DNA from: RYN-230 sp963717125
GTDB lineage: Bacteria > Actinomycetota > Actinomycetes > Streptosporangiales > Streptosporangiaceae
Assembly (NCBI GenBank): GCA_963717125.1
Contig: CAVQVG010000007.1
Location: 124,001 to 188,000 of the forward strand
DNA: 64,000 nt
Direction: 5' to 3'
Shown here: positions 26,245 through 34,275 of the stretch, one piece after another
How the letters are laid out: the number at the start of each line of letters is the position of its first letter
Numbering within the stretch: position 1 is the first letter of the stretch
Notes under the pieces: generated by a model
The model's database searches: none
Told to the model about the DNA's origin: nothing
The model's input: only the letters and a program-made list of their open reading frames with translations
Made by a program: the position numbers and the translations under genes

Positions 26245-27069
26245 CTAGGCCAGCCGGTCCGCGTCGTACTCGGGCTGGGTGAACTCCCCGCCGAGGTAGG
26301 CCAGCACCGGATCGGCCGGGTCCGGTTCGCCGTGCGCGGCGATGATCTCGGCCGCGTACGCCTCGGCGTCGTCCTTGGGCTGGTAGCCGAGCGCCCGCGC
26401 CTCGTCCAGCGACACCCAGCCGCCCCGGGTATTGGCCGACACCCCGAAGGCCACCCGGAAGCCGGGCCGCTCGGCGGTCAGGCCGGCCTCGAACAGCCGC
26501 CCGGCGTCGTCCGGGGACAGCCAGGTGGACAGCATGCGCACGTTCCGCGGCCGCTCGAAGCACGACAGGATGCGCAGGCAGATGGTGTCCATGCCGTACC
26601 GGTAGTGGTACTGCGCGGCCAGCCCTTCGCCGGCCACCTTGGACACTCCGTAGTAGGTGTCCGGGGCCGGGAACGCGTAGTCCGGGACCGGGAACGCGGA
26701 CCGCGGGGTGAACCCGACCGCGTGGTTGGACGAGGCGAAGATGACCCGCGGCACACCAGCCCGGCGGGCCGCCTCGAACACCGTGTAGGTGCCCTGGATG
26801 TTGACGTCCAGGATCTGCTGCCACGGCGCCTCACCGGAGATGCCGCCCAGGTGGATGACCGCGTCCGCGCCGGTGCTGGCCTCGGTCATCGCGGCCATGT
26901 CGGTGACCGAGGCCACGATGACCTCTTCGCCCGGACCGGCCGGGTCAGCCGGGCGGCTCGTGTCGAGCAGGCGGAGCGTCCGGCCGGGCCGGGCCAGCCG
27001 CGTGCGCAGCATGGACCCGATCCGGCCGGAGCCGCCGGTAATGAGAATGATCGCCACGGCAGACGACAT
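26245..27069 (-). CDS. udh: NAD-dependent uronate dehydrogenase
   Basis: 274 aa extended short-chain dehydrogenase. ITGGSGRIGS near the N-terminus is the NAD-binding glycine motif. VIHLGGISGEAPW, FASSNHAVGFTPR and YYGVSKVAGE (catalytic Tyr-x-x-x-Lys) are typical of Udh, which oxidises galacturonate or glucuronate to the aldarolactone. It lies 13 bp after the pectinesterase stop and 44 bp before the aldehyde dehydrogenase, inside one long minus-strand unit. The start at 27069 is one option; GTG 27057 (VAIILITGG) is also possible, and neither has a strong ribosome-binding site. Confidence 0.9.
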   Translation of the reverse strand: MSSAVAIILITGGSGRIGSMLRTRLARPGRTLRLLDTSRPADPAGPGEEVIVASVTDMAAMTEASTGADAVIHLGGISGEAPWQQILDVNIQGTYTVFEAARRAGVPRVIFASSNHAVGFTPRSAFPVPDYAFPAPDTYYGVSKVAGEGLAAQYHYRYGMDTICLRILSCFERPRNVRMLSTWLSPDDAGRLFEAGLTAERPGFRVAFGVSANTRGGWVSLDEARALGYQPKDDAEAYAAEIIAAHGEPDPADPVLAYLGGEFTQPEYDADRLA

Positions 27070-27082
27070 TACGCGGGCACCG

Positions 27083-28195
27083 TCACCGTCGCGGGAACCA
27101 CCCACCGAGGTAGCTGGCCACGGTGTACTGGGCCGCCTGGGCCGCGGTGAGCTGCGGCACGTCCGCGGCCACCGCGGCGCCTGGGCCGGTGTTCTGGTAC
27201 TCGTAGAACCGGGCGTCCTGCCAGGGGAACGGCGGGCTGGTCCAGTTCTGCCACTGCTCCGGGTTGATCGCCGCGGGCAGGTAGGTGTCCCGGATGGTGA
27301 TCTGGCCCACCGGGTTGGTCACCCCGGTGTGCCGCCACGGCCGGCCCAGGTAGTAGCTGGCCGCGGCCAGGTTCCCGGGACTGTTGATAATGCGGCTGTT
27401 GGTGATCAGGTAGCCGTACGGCTGTTCCAGCCCGGTGTCCGGGGCACTCACCGTGCCGCCCGGGTGGCCCAGGATGTCGATCGTGTCGTGGTCGAACACG
27501 GCCGTGCCCGACCCGCACAGGAAGTCCACCTGGCCGGAGATGTAGTCGTCCAGGTAGAGCTGCCGGGCGGGCGGCGGCGCGGTGCTGCCCGGCGGCGAGG
27601 TGGCGGGCGGCCCGCCCGGGGCGAAGCACTCGGCCGGGGTGAACGGGTCCGCGTACGAGCTGGCGAACACCGTGTCCTGGATGCCGAGCAGCCGGTCCCG
27701 GGCGAACACCACCCGGTCGGCGACGGTCTTGACCGCCACCGCCTGCGGCGAGGTGATCTGCGGGTTGGCCGCCGGGTCGAAGGAGTTCTGCACGGTGATG
27801 CCGTAGGCGGCGAACCCGTTGCCGGCCACCGACAGGGTGGCGCTGCAGTCGGTGCCGTACTGGTTGCCGTTGGGCGCCACCGTGCCGTGCGCGATGTCGT
27901 CCACCAGGGTGACGTCGCGCGGGTTGCCGGTCGCCCCGGCCAGGGTGATGTCCGGCTCCGAGGCCGGCACGTAGACCTGGCCCCAGTAGGTGCCCGGCTC
28001 GATGCGGATGGTCACCGGCCCGCTGCCCGGCGGCACCGCGTCGATGGCCGCCTGCACCGAGGCAAAGGTCCCCGGCCGCCCGTCCTGGGCCACCACCAGC
28101 AGGTGGTGCCTCCCCGCGGCGCCGGCCCAGGCCGTGCCCGGCGCCGCGAGGAGGGTCAGTGAAGCCGCCACGGCTAAGCAGATCGCCCACCTCAT
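27083..28195 (-). CDS. Secreted pectin methylesterase, carbohydrate esterase family 8
   Basis: 370 aa. A signal peptide occupies residues 1-25 (ICLAVAASLTLLAAPGTAWA). The CE8 beta-helix motifs are present: FASVQAAIDAVP, IRIEPGTYWGQVYV, QAVAVKTVADRV, LLGIQDTVF (first catalytic Asp), YISGQVDFLCG (second catalytic Asp) and YYLGRPWR. The enzyme removes methyl esters from homogalacturonan, making it a better polygalacturonase substrate. ATG 28195 overlaps the GH28 stop by 4 bp (ATGA), a clear sign of coupling. A Pro/Gly-rich insertion (GGPPATSPPGSTAPPP) lies between the two catalytic Asp regions and is unusual. Confidence 0.93.
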   Translation of the reverse strand: MRWAICLAVAASLTLLAAPGTAWAGAAGRHHLLVVAQDGRPGTFASVQAAIDAVPPGSGPVTIRIEPGTYWGQVYVPASEPDITLAGATGNPRDVTLVDDIAHGTVAPNGNQYGTDCSATLSVAGNGFAAYGITVQNSFDPAANPQITSPQAVAVKTVADRVVFARDRLLGIQDTVFASSYADPFTPAECFAPGGPPATSPPGSTAPPPARQLYLDDYISGQVDFLCGSGTAVFDHDTIDILGHPGGTVSAPDTGLEQPYGYLITNSRIINSPGNLAAASYYLGRPWRHTGVTNPVGQITIRDTYLPAAINPEQWQNWTSPPFPWQDARFYEYQNTGPGAAVAADVPQLTAAQAAQYTVASYLGGWFPRR

Positions 28196-29619
28196 GACGT
28201 CACCGGGGTGCCGCCGACGGTCACGTCGTCGACGACCAGGTTCGAGATGTACTGGGCCGAGTTAGCCACCGTGGACGTGGTGATGGTCAGGTCGTCCAGG
28301 GTGACCGTGCCGATCGGGTCGGTGGCCGACGCGCCGACGATCGACCAGACGCCCTCGCAGCTGTCCACCGTCCAGCCAGCCAGCGTGATGTTGTCGATGT
28401 CCGGCGGGAAGTCCCCGGTCTGGGCGTTGTAGTTGCCCTGGATGAGCAGCAGCGGGCCGCCCACCGTGCCGGCGTTGATCCGGTACACATTGCTGTTCAG
28501 CGCGTACCCGCCGCGCAGCGTGTTGGTCTTGATCCGGTGCCCGGCCTGCAGGTTGGCGCTGTTCATGGTGAGGTCCCGGGCGTACACGTTCTTCACCCCG
28601 CCGGTCATCTCGCTGCCGATGGTGATGCCGCCGTGCCCGTTGGCGAAGTTGCTGTTCTGGATGACCACGTTCTGGCTGGGCACGTTGACCCGGCGGCCAT
28701 CGGCGTCCCGGCCCGACTTGATCGCGATGCAGTCGTCACCGGTGTTGAACGTGACCGAGTCGATGACCACGCCATTGCAGGATTCCGGGTCACACCCGTC
28801 GGTGTTCGGGCCGGACGAGTTGATGCTTACCCCCTCGACCGTGACGTTGTTGCACAGGTTCGGGTTCAGGTGCCAGAACGGCGAGTTGATGAACGTGACG
28901 CCCTGGAGCAGCACCGTGTCGGTGCGGAACGGCTGGATCATCTGCGGTGGCAGGAAGTGCCCGGCGCCGAACACCCGCTGGGAGACCGGCACGTTGTCGT
29001 CGGCCATCTGCTCCAGCAGGTCGAAGTCGGCGGTCTCCAGGCTCTTCCAGTTCCACCAGTGGTTCGCGTCGGCCTGCCCGTTCAGCGTGCCCTGGCCGGT
29101 GATCGCGACGTTCCGCTGCCCGTAGCAGTAGACCGGCGGCGAGTAGTTCATCAGCTCGATGCCCTGCCACCGGGTGAACACCACCGGCAGGTACGCGTTC
29201 GGGTCCTGGCTGAACAGGATGACCGAGTCGGTGTTCGGCAGGTGCAGGTCGACGTTGCTGCGCAGGTGGATGGCGCCGGTGAAGAACTGCCCGGACGGGA
29301 CGATCACGTGACCGCCGCCGGCCCGGTTACAGGCGGCGATGGCCGCCGCGAACGCGGCCGTGCAGTCGGTGGTCCCGTCGCCGACCGCGCCGAACCGGGT
29401 GACCGGGAAGAACCGGCGGGGAAACCACGGGCGGCGCACCGAGGCGACGATGCGGTCGGCGGCCCGGTCGAACGCGGACCACGGCCCGGACGGATGGCTG
29501 GGCCGCTTGGTGGCAGCGCTAACGTTGGCCGCGCCGGCCCACAGGGGACTCGTTAAGGCGCCCGCCCCGGCCAGCGCGGAGTAACGGAGCATGCTGCGGC
29601 GGTTGATTTCGTTCGGCAT
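28192..29619 (-). CDS. Secreted GH28 polygalacturonase (exo-type), Tat-like leader
   Basis: 475 aa. The N-terminus NEINRRSMLRYSALAGAGAL is a twin-arginine-like signal. FFPVTRFGAVGDGTTDCTAA opens the catalytic region as in bacterial exo-polygalacturonases. The motifs NTDGCDPE, NTGDDCIAIKSG, GHGGITIGSE and HRIKT are all present, giving the three catalytic Asp and the His. It is expected to release galacturonate from polygalacturonate ends. ATG 29619 has GGAGGT 7 bp upstream, stronger than the upstream in-frame alternatives. It follows the dehydratase gene by 40 bp and overlaps the pectinesterase start by 4 bp. Confidence 0.93.
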   Translation of the reverse strand: MPNEINRRSMLRYSALAGAGALTSPLWAGAANVSAATKRPSHPSGPWSAFDRAADRIVASVRRPWFPRRFFPVTRFGAVGDGTTDCTAAFAAAIAACNRAGGGHVIVPSGQFFTGAIHLRSNVDLHLPNTDSVILFSQDPNAYLPVVFTRWQGIELMNYSPPVYCYGQRNVAITGQGTLNGQADANHWWNWKSLETADFDLLEQMADDNVPVSQRVFGAGHFLPPQMIQPFRTDTVLLQGVTFINSPFWHLNPNLCNNVTVEGVSINSSGPNTDGCDPESCNGVVIDSVTFNTGDDCIAIKSGRDADGRRVNVPSQNVVIQNSNFANGHGGITIGSEMTGGVKNVYARDLTMNSANLQAGHRIKTNTLRGGYALNSNVYRINAGTVGGPLLLIQGNYNAQTGDFPPDIDNITLAGWTVDSCEGVWSIVGASATDPIGTVTLDDLTITTSTVANSAQYISNLVVDDVTVGGTPVTS

Positions 29620-29659
29620 TGAACTACCTCCGGGGATGGGGCGGCGGGGTGCCGCATAC

Positions 29660-31399
29660 TCAGCGGGGGTCGGGCTCGGGGTTCCGGCCGGCCCTGGCCA
29701 GGAACCCGAAATCACAGCCCTTGTCCGCCTGGGTCACGTGCTCGCTGTACAGCGCGCCGTAACCACGCTCATACCGGGGCGGCAGCGGCCGCCAGGCGGC
29801 GCGGCGCTGGTGCAGTTCCGCGTCGCTCAGCTCAACCCGCAGCGCCCGCTCGGCCACGTCCAGGGTGATCAGGTCGCCGGTGCGGACCAGCGCCAGCGGC
29901 CCGCCCACGTACGACTCGGGCGCCACGTGCAGCACGCACGCGCCGTAGCTGGTGCCGCTCATCCGCGCGTCCGAGATCCGCACCATGTCCCGGATCCCGG
30001 CGGCCAGCAGGTAGTCCGGGATCGGCAGCATGCCGTACTCCGGCATGCCCGGGCCGCCGAGCGGGCCGGCGTTGCGCAGCACCAGCACCGAGTCGGCCGT
30101 GATGCTCAGCGCCGGGTCGTTGATCTGCCGCTGCATCTCCCGGTAGTTGTCGAACACGACGGCCGGGCCGGTGTGCTTGAGCAGCGCGGGGTCGGCCGCG
30201 ATGTGCTTGATCACGGCGCCGTCCGGCGCCAGATTGCCACGCAGCACCGCGAGGCCGGCCTCCGGCGCCAGCGCCGTGCTGGCGTTGCGGATCACGTCCT
30301 CGTTGTAGACCTCAGCCCCGGCCAGTCCGTCAGCGAGGGGCCGGCCGGTCACCGTGCTGCGGCCGGTGTGCAGCGCGCCCGGTACCTTGGCCAGCTCGGC
30401 CAGCAGGGCGCGCAGGCCGCCCGCGTAGTAGAAGTCCTCCATCAGGTACTTTCCGCCCGGCCGGACGTTGGCCAGCACCGGTACCCGGCGGGAGATCTCG
30501 TCGAAATCGTCCAGACTGAGCGGCACCCCGCAGCGTCCCGCCATCGCGATCAGGTGGATGACCGCGTTGGTGGAGCCGCCCAGGGCCGCTACCGTCGCCA
30601 CCGCGTCCTCGAACGCCTCCGCGGTGAGGATCTGGTCCGGGGTGAGGTTCTCCCAGGCCATCTCCACGATCCGGCGGCCGGTGGCGGTGGCCATCCGGTA
30701 GTGCGCCGAGTCGACCGCCGGGATGGACGCGGCGCCGGGCAGCGTCATGCCGAGCGCCTCCGCCGCCGACGTCATGGTGGACGCGGTGCCCATCGTCATG
30801 CAATGCCCCGGCGAGCGGGCGATGCCGCCGGCCAGGTCGGCCAGCTCGCAGTCGCCGATCAGCCCGGCCCGCTTGTCGTCCCAGTACTTCCACAGGTCGG
30901 TGCCGCTGCCCAGGGTGCCGCCGCGGTAGTGGCCGCGCAGCATCGGGCAGGCCGGCAGGTAGATGGCCGGGATGCCCGCGCTGGCCGCGCCCATCAGCAG
31001 CGCCGGGGTGGTTTTGTCGCAGCCGCCCATCAGCACCGCGCCGTCGGCCGGGTAGGACCGGAGCAGTTCCTCGGTGTCCATGGCCAGCAGGTTGCGGTAC
31101 AGCATCGGGGTCGGCTTCTGGAACGTCTCGGACAGCGACGCCACGCCGAACTCGGCCGGGAAGCCGCCCGCCTCCCAGACACCCCGCTTGACTTGTTCGG
31201 CCCGCTCGCGCAGGTGCATATGGCACGGGTTCAGCTCGGACCAGGTGTTGACGATCGCGATGATCGGCTTGCCCTGGTAGTCCTCGGGATCGGCGCCGAG
31301 CTGGCGCATCCGGGTGCCGTGGCTGAACGCCCGCATCCCGTCCCCGCCGAACCAGCCGTAAGAACGGAGTTGCTCGGGCGTGCGGCGGTCACCACTCAT
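29660..31399 (-). CDS. IlvD/Edd-family sugar-acid dehydratase
   Basis: 579 aa member of the dihydroxy-acid/phosphogluconate dehydratase family, which uses an Fe-S cluster and Mg2+. Cluster and active-site motifs are visible: MGGCDKTTPALLM, YLPACPMLRGHYRGG, GHCMTMGTASTMTS, NAGPLGGPGMPEYG and SDARMSGTSYGACVLH. The N-terminus RSYGWFGGDGMRAFSHG groups it with sugar-acid dehydratases (arabinonate/galactonate type) and not with IlvD of valine synthesis. Between kdgD (ATGA overlap) and pectinases it most likely makes 5-dehydro-4-deoxyglucarate from galactarate, or dehydrates a pectin-derived pentonate. The exact substrate is inference. Confidence 0.9.
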   Translation of the reverse strand: MSGDRRTPEQLRSYGWFGGDGMRAFSHGTRMRQLGADPEDYQGKPIIAIVNTWSELNPCHMHLRERAEQVKRGVWEAGGFPAEFGVASLSETFQKPTPMLYRNLLAMDTEELLRSYPADGAVLMGGCDKTTPALLMGAASAGIPAIYLPACPMLRGHYRGGTLGSGTDLWKYWDDKRAGLIGDCELADLAGGIARSPGHCMTMGTASTMTSAAEALGMTLPGAASIPAVDSAHYRMATATGRRIVEMAWENLTPDQILTAEAFEDAVATVAALGGSTNAVIHLIAMAGRCGVPLSLDDFDEISRRVPVLANVRPGGKYLMEDFYYAGGLRALLAELAKVPGALHTGRSTVTGRPLADGLAGAEVYNEDVIRNASTALAPEAGLAVLRGNLAPDGAVIKHIAADPALLKHTGPAVVFDNYREMQRQINDPALSITADSVLVLRNAGPLGGPGMPEYGMLPIPDYLLAAGIRDMVRISDARMSGTSYGACVLHVAPESYVGGPLALVRTGDLITLDVAERALRVELSDAELHQRRAAWRPLPPRYERGYGALYSEHVTQADKGCDFGFLARAGRNPEPDPR

Positions 31400-32316
31400 G
31401 TCAGGCCCCAGCCGGCCAGGATCTTGCCGATCTCGTCGCGGATCGGGTCGGGCAGCAGCCGGCTGGGCGGCCGCACGTCGCGGCGGGCCAGGCCGAGCTG
31501 GGTTAGCGCCTCCTTGACCACGCTGACGTTGTCCGCCGAGGCGTCGGCGGCGCGCAGTTCCTCGAACGCGCGGCACGCCTCCCAGATCTTCATCGCCCCG
31601 TCCCAGTCGCCGCCGCGCAGCGTGTACAGCATGCCCACGGACAGCTTGGGCGCGACGTTGACCAGGCCGGAGGTGAAGCCGCGGGCGCCGTAGGTCCAGC
31701 AGCCCGGCGCGGTCAGCTCGGCCAGCCCGGCCAGCCAGGTGAACCGGTCCAGGCCGGCGTCCCGGGCCACCGCGGCGAACTGCACCTGGTCGCGCACCCC
31801 GTACTTGACCCCGACCACGTTCGGGCACAGCTCGCCGAGCCGCCGGATGTGCTCCCCGGTGATCCGCGGCTCCCGGATGTACAGCACCACGCCCATGTCG
31901 GGCACGGCCTCCGCGATGGCCACGTGGTAGTCCACCCAGCCGTCGGCGGACAGGTACGGGCTGACCGGCTGGTGCACCATGATCATCCGCGCGCCGGCCG
32001 CGCGGGCGTGCGCCGCCGCCTTGCTCGCGGTGGCCACGTCGTGGCCGACCCCGGCCAGCACCTCGGCCCGGCCACCGACGGCGCGGACGGCCGACTCGAC
32101 CGCGGTCTCGGTCTCCGCCTCGGACAGGGTGTAGAACTCGCCGGTGTTGCCGTTCGGCGTGATCAGCGTGATCTCTTCATCGAGCAGCCGGCTGATCAGC
32201 CTGGCGTGGCAGTCCCAGTCGGGCGCGCCGTCGGGGCCGAACGGGGTGACCGGGATGGCGGCGACGGTGGCGAGGACGCCCCGGAACTCGTCGGCGGTCG
32301 CGGGATCAAGGCGCAT
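31396..32316 (-). CDS. kdgD: 5-dehydro-4-deoxyglucarate dehydratase
   Basis: 306 aa DHDPS/NAL-superfamily TIM barrel. AAIPVTPFGPDGAPDW, LITPNGNTGEFYTLSEAE, a glycine-rich VLAGVGHD and the Schiff-base block VVGVKYGVRD (catalytic Lys) match KdgD, which dehydrates and decarboxylates 5-dehydro-4-deoxyglucarate to 2,5-dioxovalerate. The dehydrogenase at 24740 completes the route to 2-oxoglutarate. ATG 32316 has GGAG 6 bp upstream and lies 11 bp inside the end of the regulator gene. The other end overlaps the dehydratase start by 4 bp, so regulator, kdgD and dehydratase are translated from one message. Confidence 0.93.
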   Translation of the reverse strand: MRLDPATADEFRGVLATVAAIPVTPFGPDGAPDWDCHARLISRLLDEEITLITPNGNTGEFYTLSEAETETAVESAVRAVGGRAEVLAGVGHDVATASKAAAHARAAGARMIMVHQPVSPYLSADGWVDYHVAIAEAVPDMGVVLYIREPRITGEHIRRLGELCPNVVGVKYGVRDQVQFAAVARDAGLDRFTWLAGLAELTAPGCWTYGARGFTSGLVNVAPKLSVGMLYTLRGGDWDGAMKIWEACRAFEELRAADASADNVSVVKEALTQLGLARRDVRPPSRLLPDPIRDEIGKILAGWGLT

Positions 32317-33055
32317 CGGTGCTCCATTCGGCGGTGCTGCGGTCAGCGGTGCTGCGGTCAGCGGTGGTTGGGGTGGCGAAGTGCCGGGCGGTGAACCCGG
32401 CGATGTGCTCGCGGAGCAGCCCAGCGGCCCGGTCCGCGTCGCCGGCCTGGGCGGCAGCCAGGATGGCCCGGTGCTGGGCCGCCTCGTGCTCCCACGACGG
32501 GGCCTGCTGCCAGGACAGCGCGGACACCAGCGCGGTCTGGTCACGCAGGTCGTCCAGCACCTTCACGATCAGGCTATTACCGCAGCTCAGGTACAGCGCA
32601 CGGTGGAAGTCCCGGTTGGCCAGGCTGCGCTGGGCCTGGTCCTGGGCCGCTGCCGAGGCATTCAGGGCGGCTCTGGCCTGCGCCCAGTGGTCCGTGCCCG
32701 CCGGGGCCGCGGCGCGCACCGCCCTGCCCACCGCCTCCGGCTCGACCAGCAGCCGCAGGTCGTAGATGGCCGCGGCGGTGCCCATGTCGATTTCCCGTAC
32801 CGTCGCGCCGCGGTACGGGCTCATCGTGACCAGGCCCGCGCCGGCCAGCGTCTTCAGCGCCTCGCGCACCGGGGTCTTGGACACCCCGAGCACCTGGGCC
32901 AGTTCCGTCTCAACCAGGCTCTGCCCGGGCTTGAGCTCACCGGCCAGGATGGCGTGCTTAACCGCGTCCAGCACCGCCTCGGTGCGGGATGGGATGGCGC
33001 CGGTCGTCCCGTTCAGGAACCGGGACCCCGGGGTGGCTGGCATCGCGGTGCTCAT
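32306..33055 (-). CDS. GntR-family (FCD/FadR subfamily) regulator of the pectin locus
   Basis: 249 aa. The winged helix-turn-helix lies at about residues 22-85 (VKHAILAGELKPGQSLVE, LGVSKTPVREALKTLAGAG). The FCD effector domain follows, with metal/ligand residues in YDLRLLVEPEA, NRDFHRALY and HRAILAAAQAGD. It is first in the kdgD-dehydratase-pectinase unit, and a perfect palindrome lies 29 bp upstream of its start. Sugar-acid-responsive repression is likely; the effector is not known. The C-terminus has a TADRSTADRSTAEWST repeat from a 15-bp DNA duplication. Confidence 0.92.
   Translation of the reverse strand: MSTAMPATPGSRFLNGTTGAIPSRTEAVLDAVKHAILAGELKPGQSLVETELAQVLGVSKTPVREALKTLAGAGLVTMSPYRGATVREIDMGTAAAIYDLRLLVEPEAVGRAVRAAAPAGTDHWAQARAALNASAAAQDQAQRSLANRDFHRALYLSCGNSLIVKVLDDLRDQTALVSALSWQQAPSWEHEAAQHRAILAAAQAGDADRAAGLLREHIAGFTARHFATPTTADRSTADRSTAEWSTDAP
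32331..32360. repeat. Two tandem 15-bp units at the 3' end of the GntR gene
   Basis: GCGGTGCTGCGGTCA occurs at 32331-32345 and again at 32346-32360, followed by a partial third copy. It encodes the repeated S-T-A-D-R tail of the regulator and lies just before the kdgD ribosome-binding site. Confidence 0.8.
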
Positions 33056-33083
33056 GACTAGGCAGTCACACTCGCATATCGCG

Positions 33084-33097
33084 TCTCATATATGAGA
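33084..33097. promoter_or_regulatory. 14-bp perfect palindrome, probable GntR/FCD operator
   Basis: TCTCATATATGAGA is exactly self-complementary. It is 29 bp upstream of the GntR start and in the right place for autoregulation of the whole pectin operon. FCD-type GntR regulators commonly bind short AT-centred palindromes of this kind. I saw no second copy elsewhere in the window. Confidence 0.6.
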
Positions 33098-33137
33098 TAA
33101 CCCTACGCTCGGCCCACCCTCTGCGCCACTCCCCGGT

Positions 33138-33187
33138 CGTGATCAACTGATTACTGTCGTTATAGCGACACCGATCAGTTGATCACG
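33138..33187. promoter_or_regulatory. Nested inverted repeat upstream of a methyltransferase gene
   Basis: CGTGATCAACTGAT (33138-33151) pairs exactly with ATCAGTTGATCACG (33174-33187), 14 bp with no mismatch. Inside the 22-nt spacer a second repeat, TGTCG (33155-33159) and CGACA (33166-33170), forms an inner stem. It ends 28 bp before the start at 33216 and could be an operator or a 5'-UTR hairpin. Confidence 0.55.
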
Positions 33188-33215
33188 AAGGAGAGCAGGG
33201 CAGCGGGGGGGCGGT

Positions 33216-34013
33216 GTGGCGGGGGAAGAGTATGTACTCGATCATCATCAGCGGGGCGAGCGGCAGCGGCTGGCGCTGATGTCGCGGCTGCTCGACCCGC
33301 TGCACCGGCGGCATCTCGCGGAGCTGGGCGCGGCCCAGCCGGGGGCGCGGACGCTCGAAGTGGGCTGCGGCAACGGGTCCATGTCGGCCTGGCTGGCCGG
33401 GCGGGTCGCACCGGGTGGGCAGGCGCTGGCAGTGGACCTCGACCTGTCGCTGGCCGACGCGGAGGCGCCCGGGCTGGCGTACCGCCAGGGCGACATCCTG
33501 GCCGGGCCGGTCGAGCCGGGCGGCTTCGACCTGGTGACGGCGCGGGCCGTGCTGCACCACGTGGGCGATGCCGCGACCGCGGTGGCCAACCTGGTGGCCA
33601 GCGCCAGGCCGGGCGGCGCGATCCTGCTCATCGAGCCGGACTTCCTGCCGGTCAGCGTGGCCGAGCCCGCGGACATCCGCGCGTTCTGGGCGGGCTGGCT
33701 GGCCTGGTCGCGCGAGCAGGACATCGACTACTTCATCGGCCGCAAGCTGCCCGGCATGCTGACCGGGCTGGGCCTGGCCGGGCTGGGCCTGGCCGGCGTG
33801 ACGGCCAGCGCCGAGACGGCGCTGTACCAGGGCGGCTCGCCGTGGGCCGAGTACTGGCGGGAGACGGTCGCCGAGCTGCGCGGCCGCCTGGTGGCGTCGG
33901 GCCACCTGGACGACCGGCTGATCGACTCGTTCCTGACCCGGAGCGCGGACCCGTCCTGGTGGACCCAGACCATCGCCTTCACCGCCGTCGCCGGGCACCT
34001 CCCCCGCCGCTGA
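33216..34013 (+). CDS. Class I SAM-dependent methyltransferase
   Basis: 265 aa. The motif I stretch ARTLEVGCGNGSMSAWLA near residues 45-62 is the SAM-binding loop. AVDLDLSLADAE supplies the acidic residue after strand 2, and FDLVTARAVLHHV is motif IV. The substrate is unknown. The N-terminus EYVLDHHQRGERQRLALMSRLLDP is typical of small-molecule methyltransferases. The GTG start at 33216 follows a run of G that could act as SD; a better AAGGAGAG at 33188-33195 has no start at the right distance. The 3' end overlaps the convergent XRE gene by 35 bp. Confidence 0.88.
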   Translation: MAGEEYVLDHHQRGERQRLALMSRLLDPLHRRHLAELGAAQPGARTLEVGCGNGSMSAWLAGRVAPGGQALAVDLDLSLADAEAPGLAYRQGDILAGPVEPGGFDLVTARAVLHHVGDAATAVANLVASARPGGAILLIEPDFLPVSVAEPADIRAFWAGWLAWSREQDIDYFIGRKLPGMLTGLGLAGLGLAGVTASAETALYQGGSPWAEYWRETVAELRGRLVASGHLDDRLIDSFLTRSADPSWWTQTIAFTAVAGHLPRR

Positions 34014-34275
34014 GTGACTCGTAGCTGAGCAGGTCGCCGGGCTGGCACTGCAGCACCTCGCACAGCTTGGCCATCGTGGTGAACCGGATCGCCCGCGCCC
34101 GGCCGTTCTTGAGGATGGACAGGTTCACCACGGTGACATCCACCAGGGCGGACAGCTCGGTGAGCGTCATGCCGCGCTGGCTGAGCAGCTCGTCGAGGCG
34201 CACCCGGATGGCGGCCGCGCCGTCGGCCGGACCCGGATCATCGACGGCGGCAGCCTCGGTTCGCTGCTTGGTCAC
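33979..34275 (-). CDS. XRE-family (YozG-like) helix-turn-helix regulator
   Basis: 98 aa small DNA-binding protein. A Cro/CI-type HTH fills about residues 22-85: IRVRLDELLSQRGMTLTELSALV, then VTVVNLSILKNGRARAIRF and LCEVLQCQPGDLLSYE. The GTG start at 34275 overlaps the DUF2975 stop by 4 bp (GTGA), so the two are coupled. DUF2975 membrane proteins with a YozG-like regulator are a recurring pair. Autoregulation via repeats at 34939-34960 is plausible. Confidence 0.9.
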   Translation of the reverse strand: MTKQRTEAAAVDDPGPADGAAAIRVRLDELLSQRGMTLTELSALVDVTVVNLSILKNGRARAIRFTTMAKLCEVLQCQPGDLLSYESLSGGGGARRRR

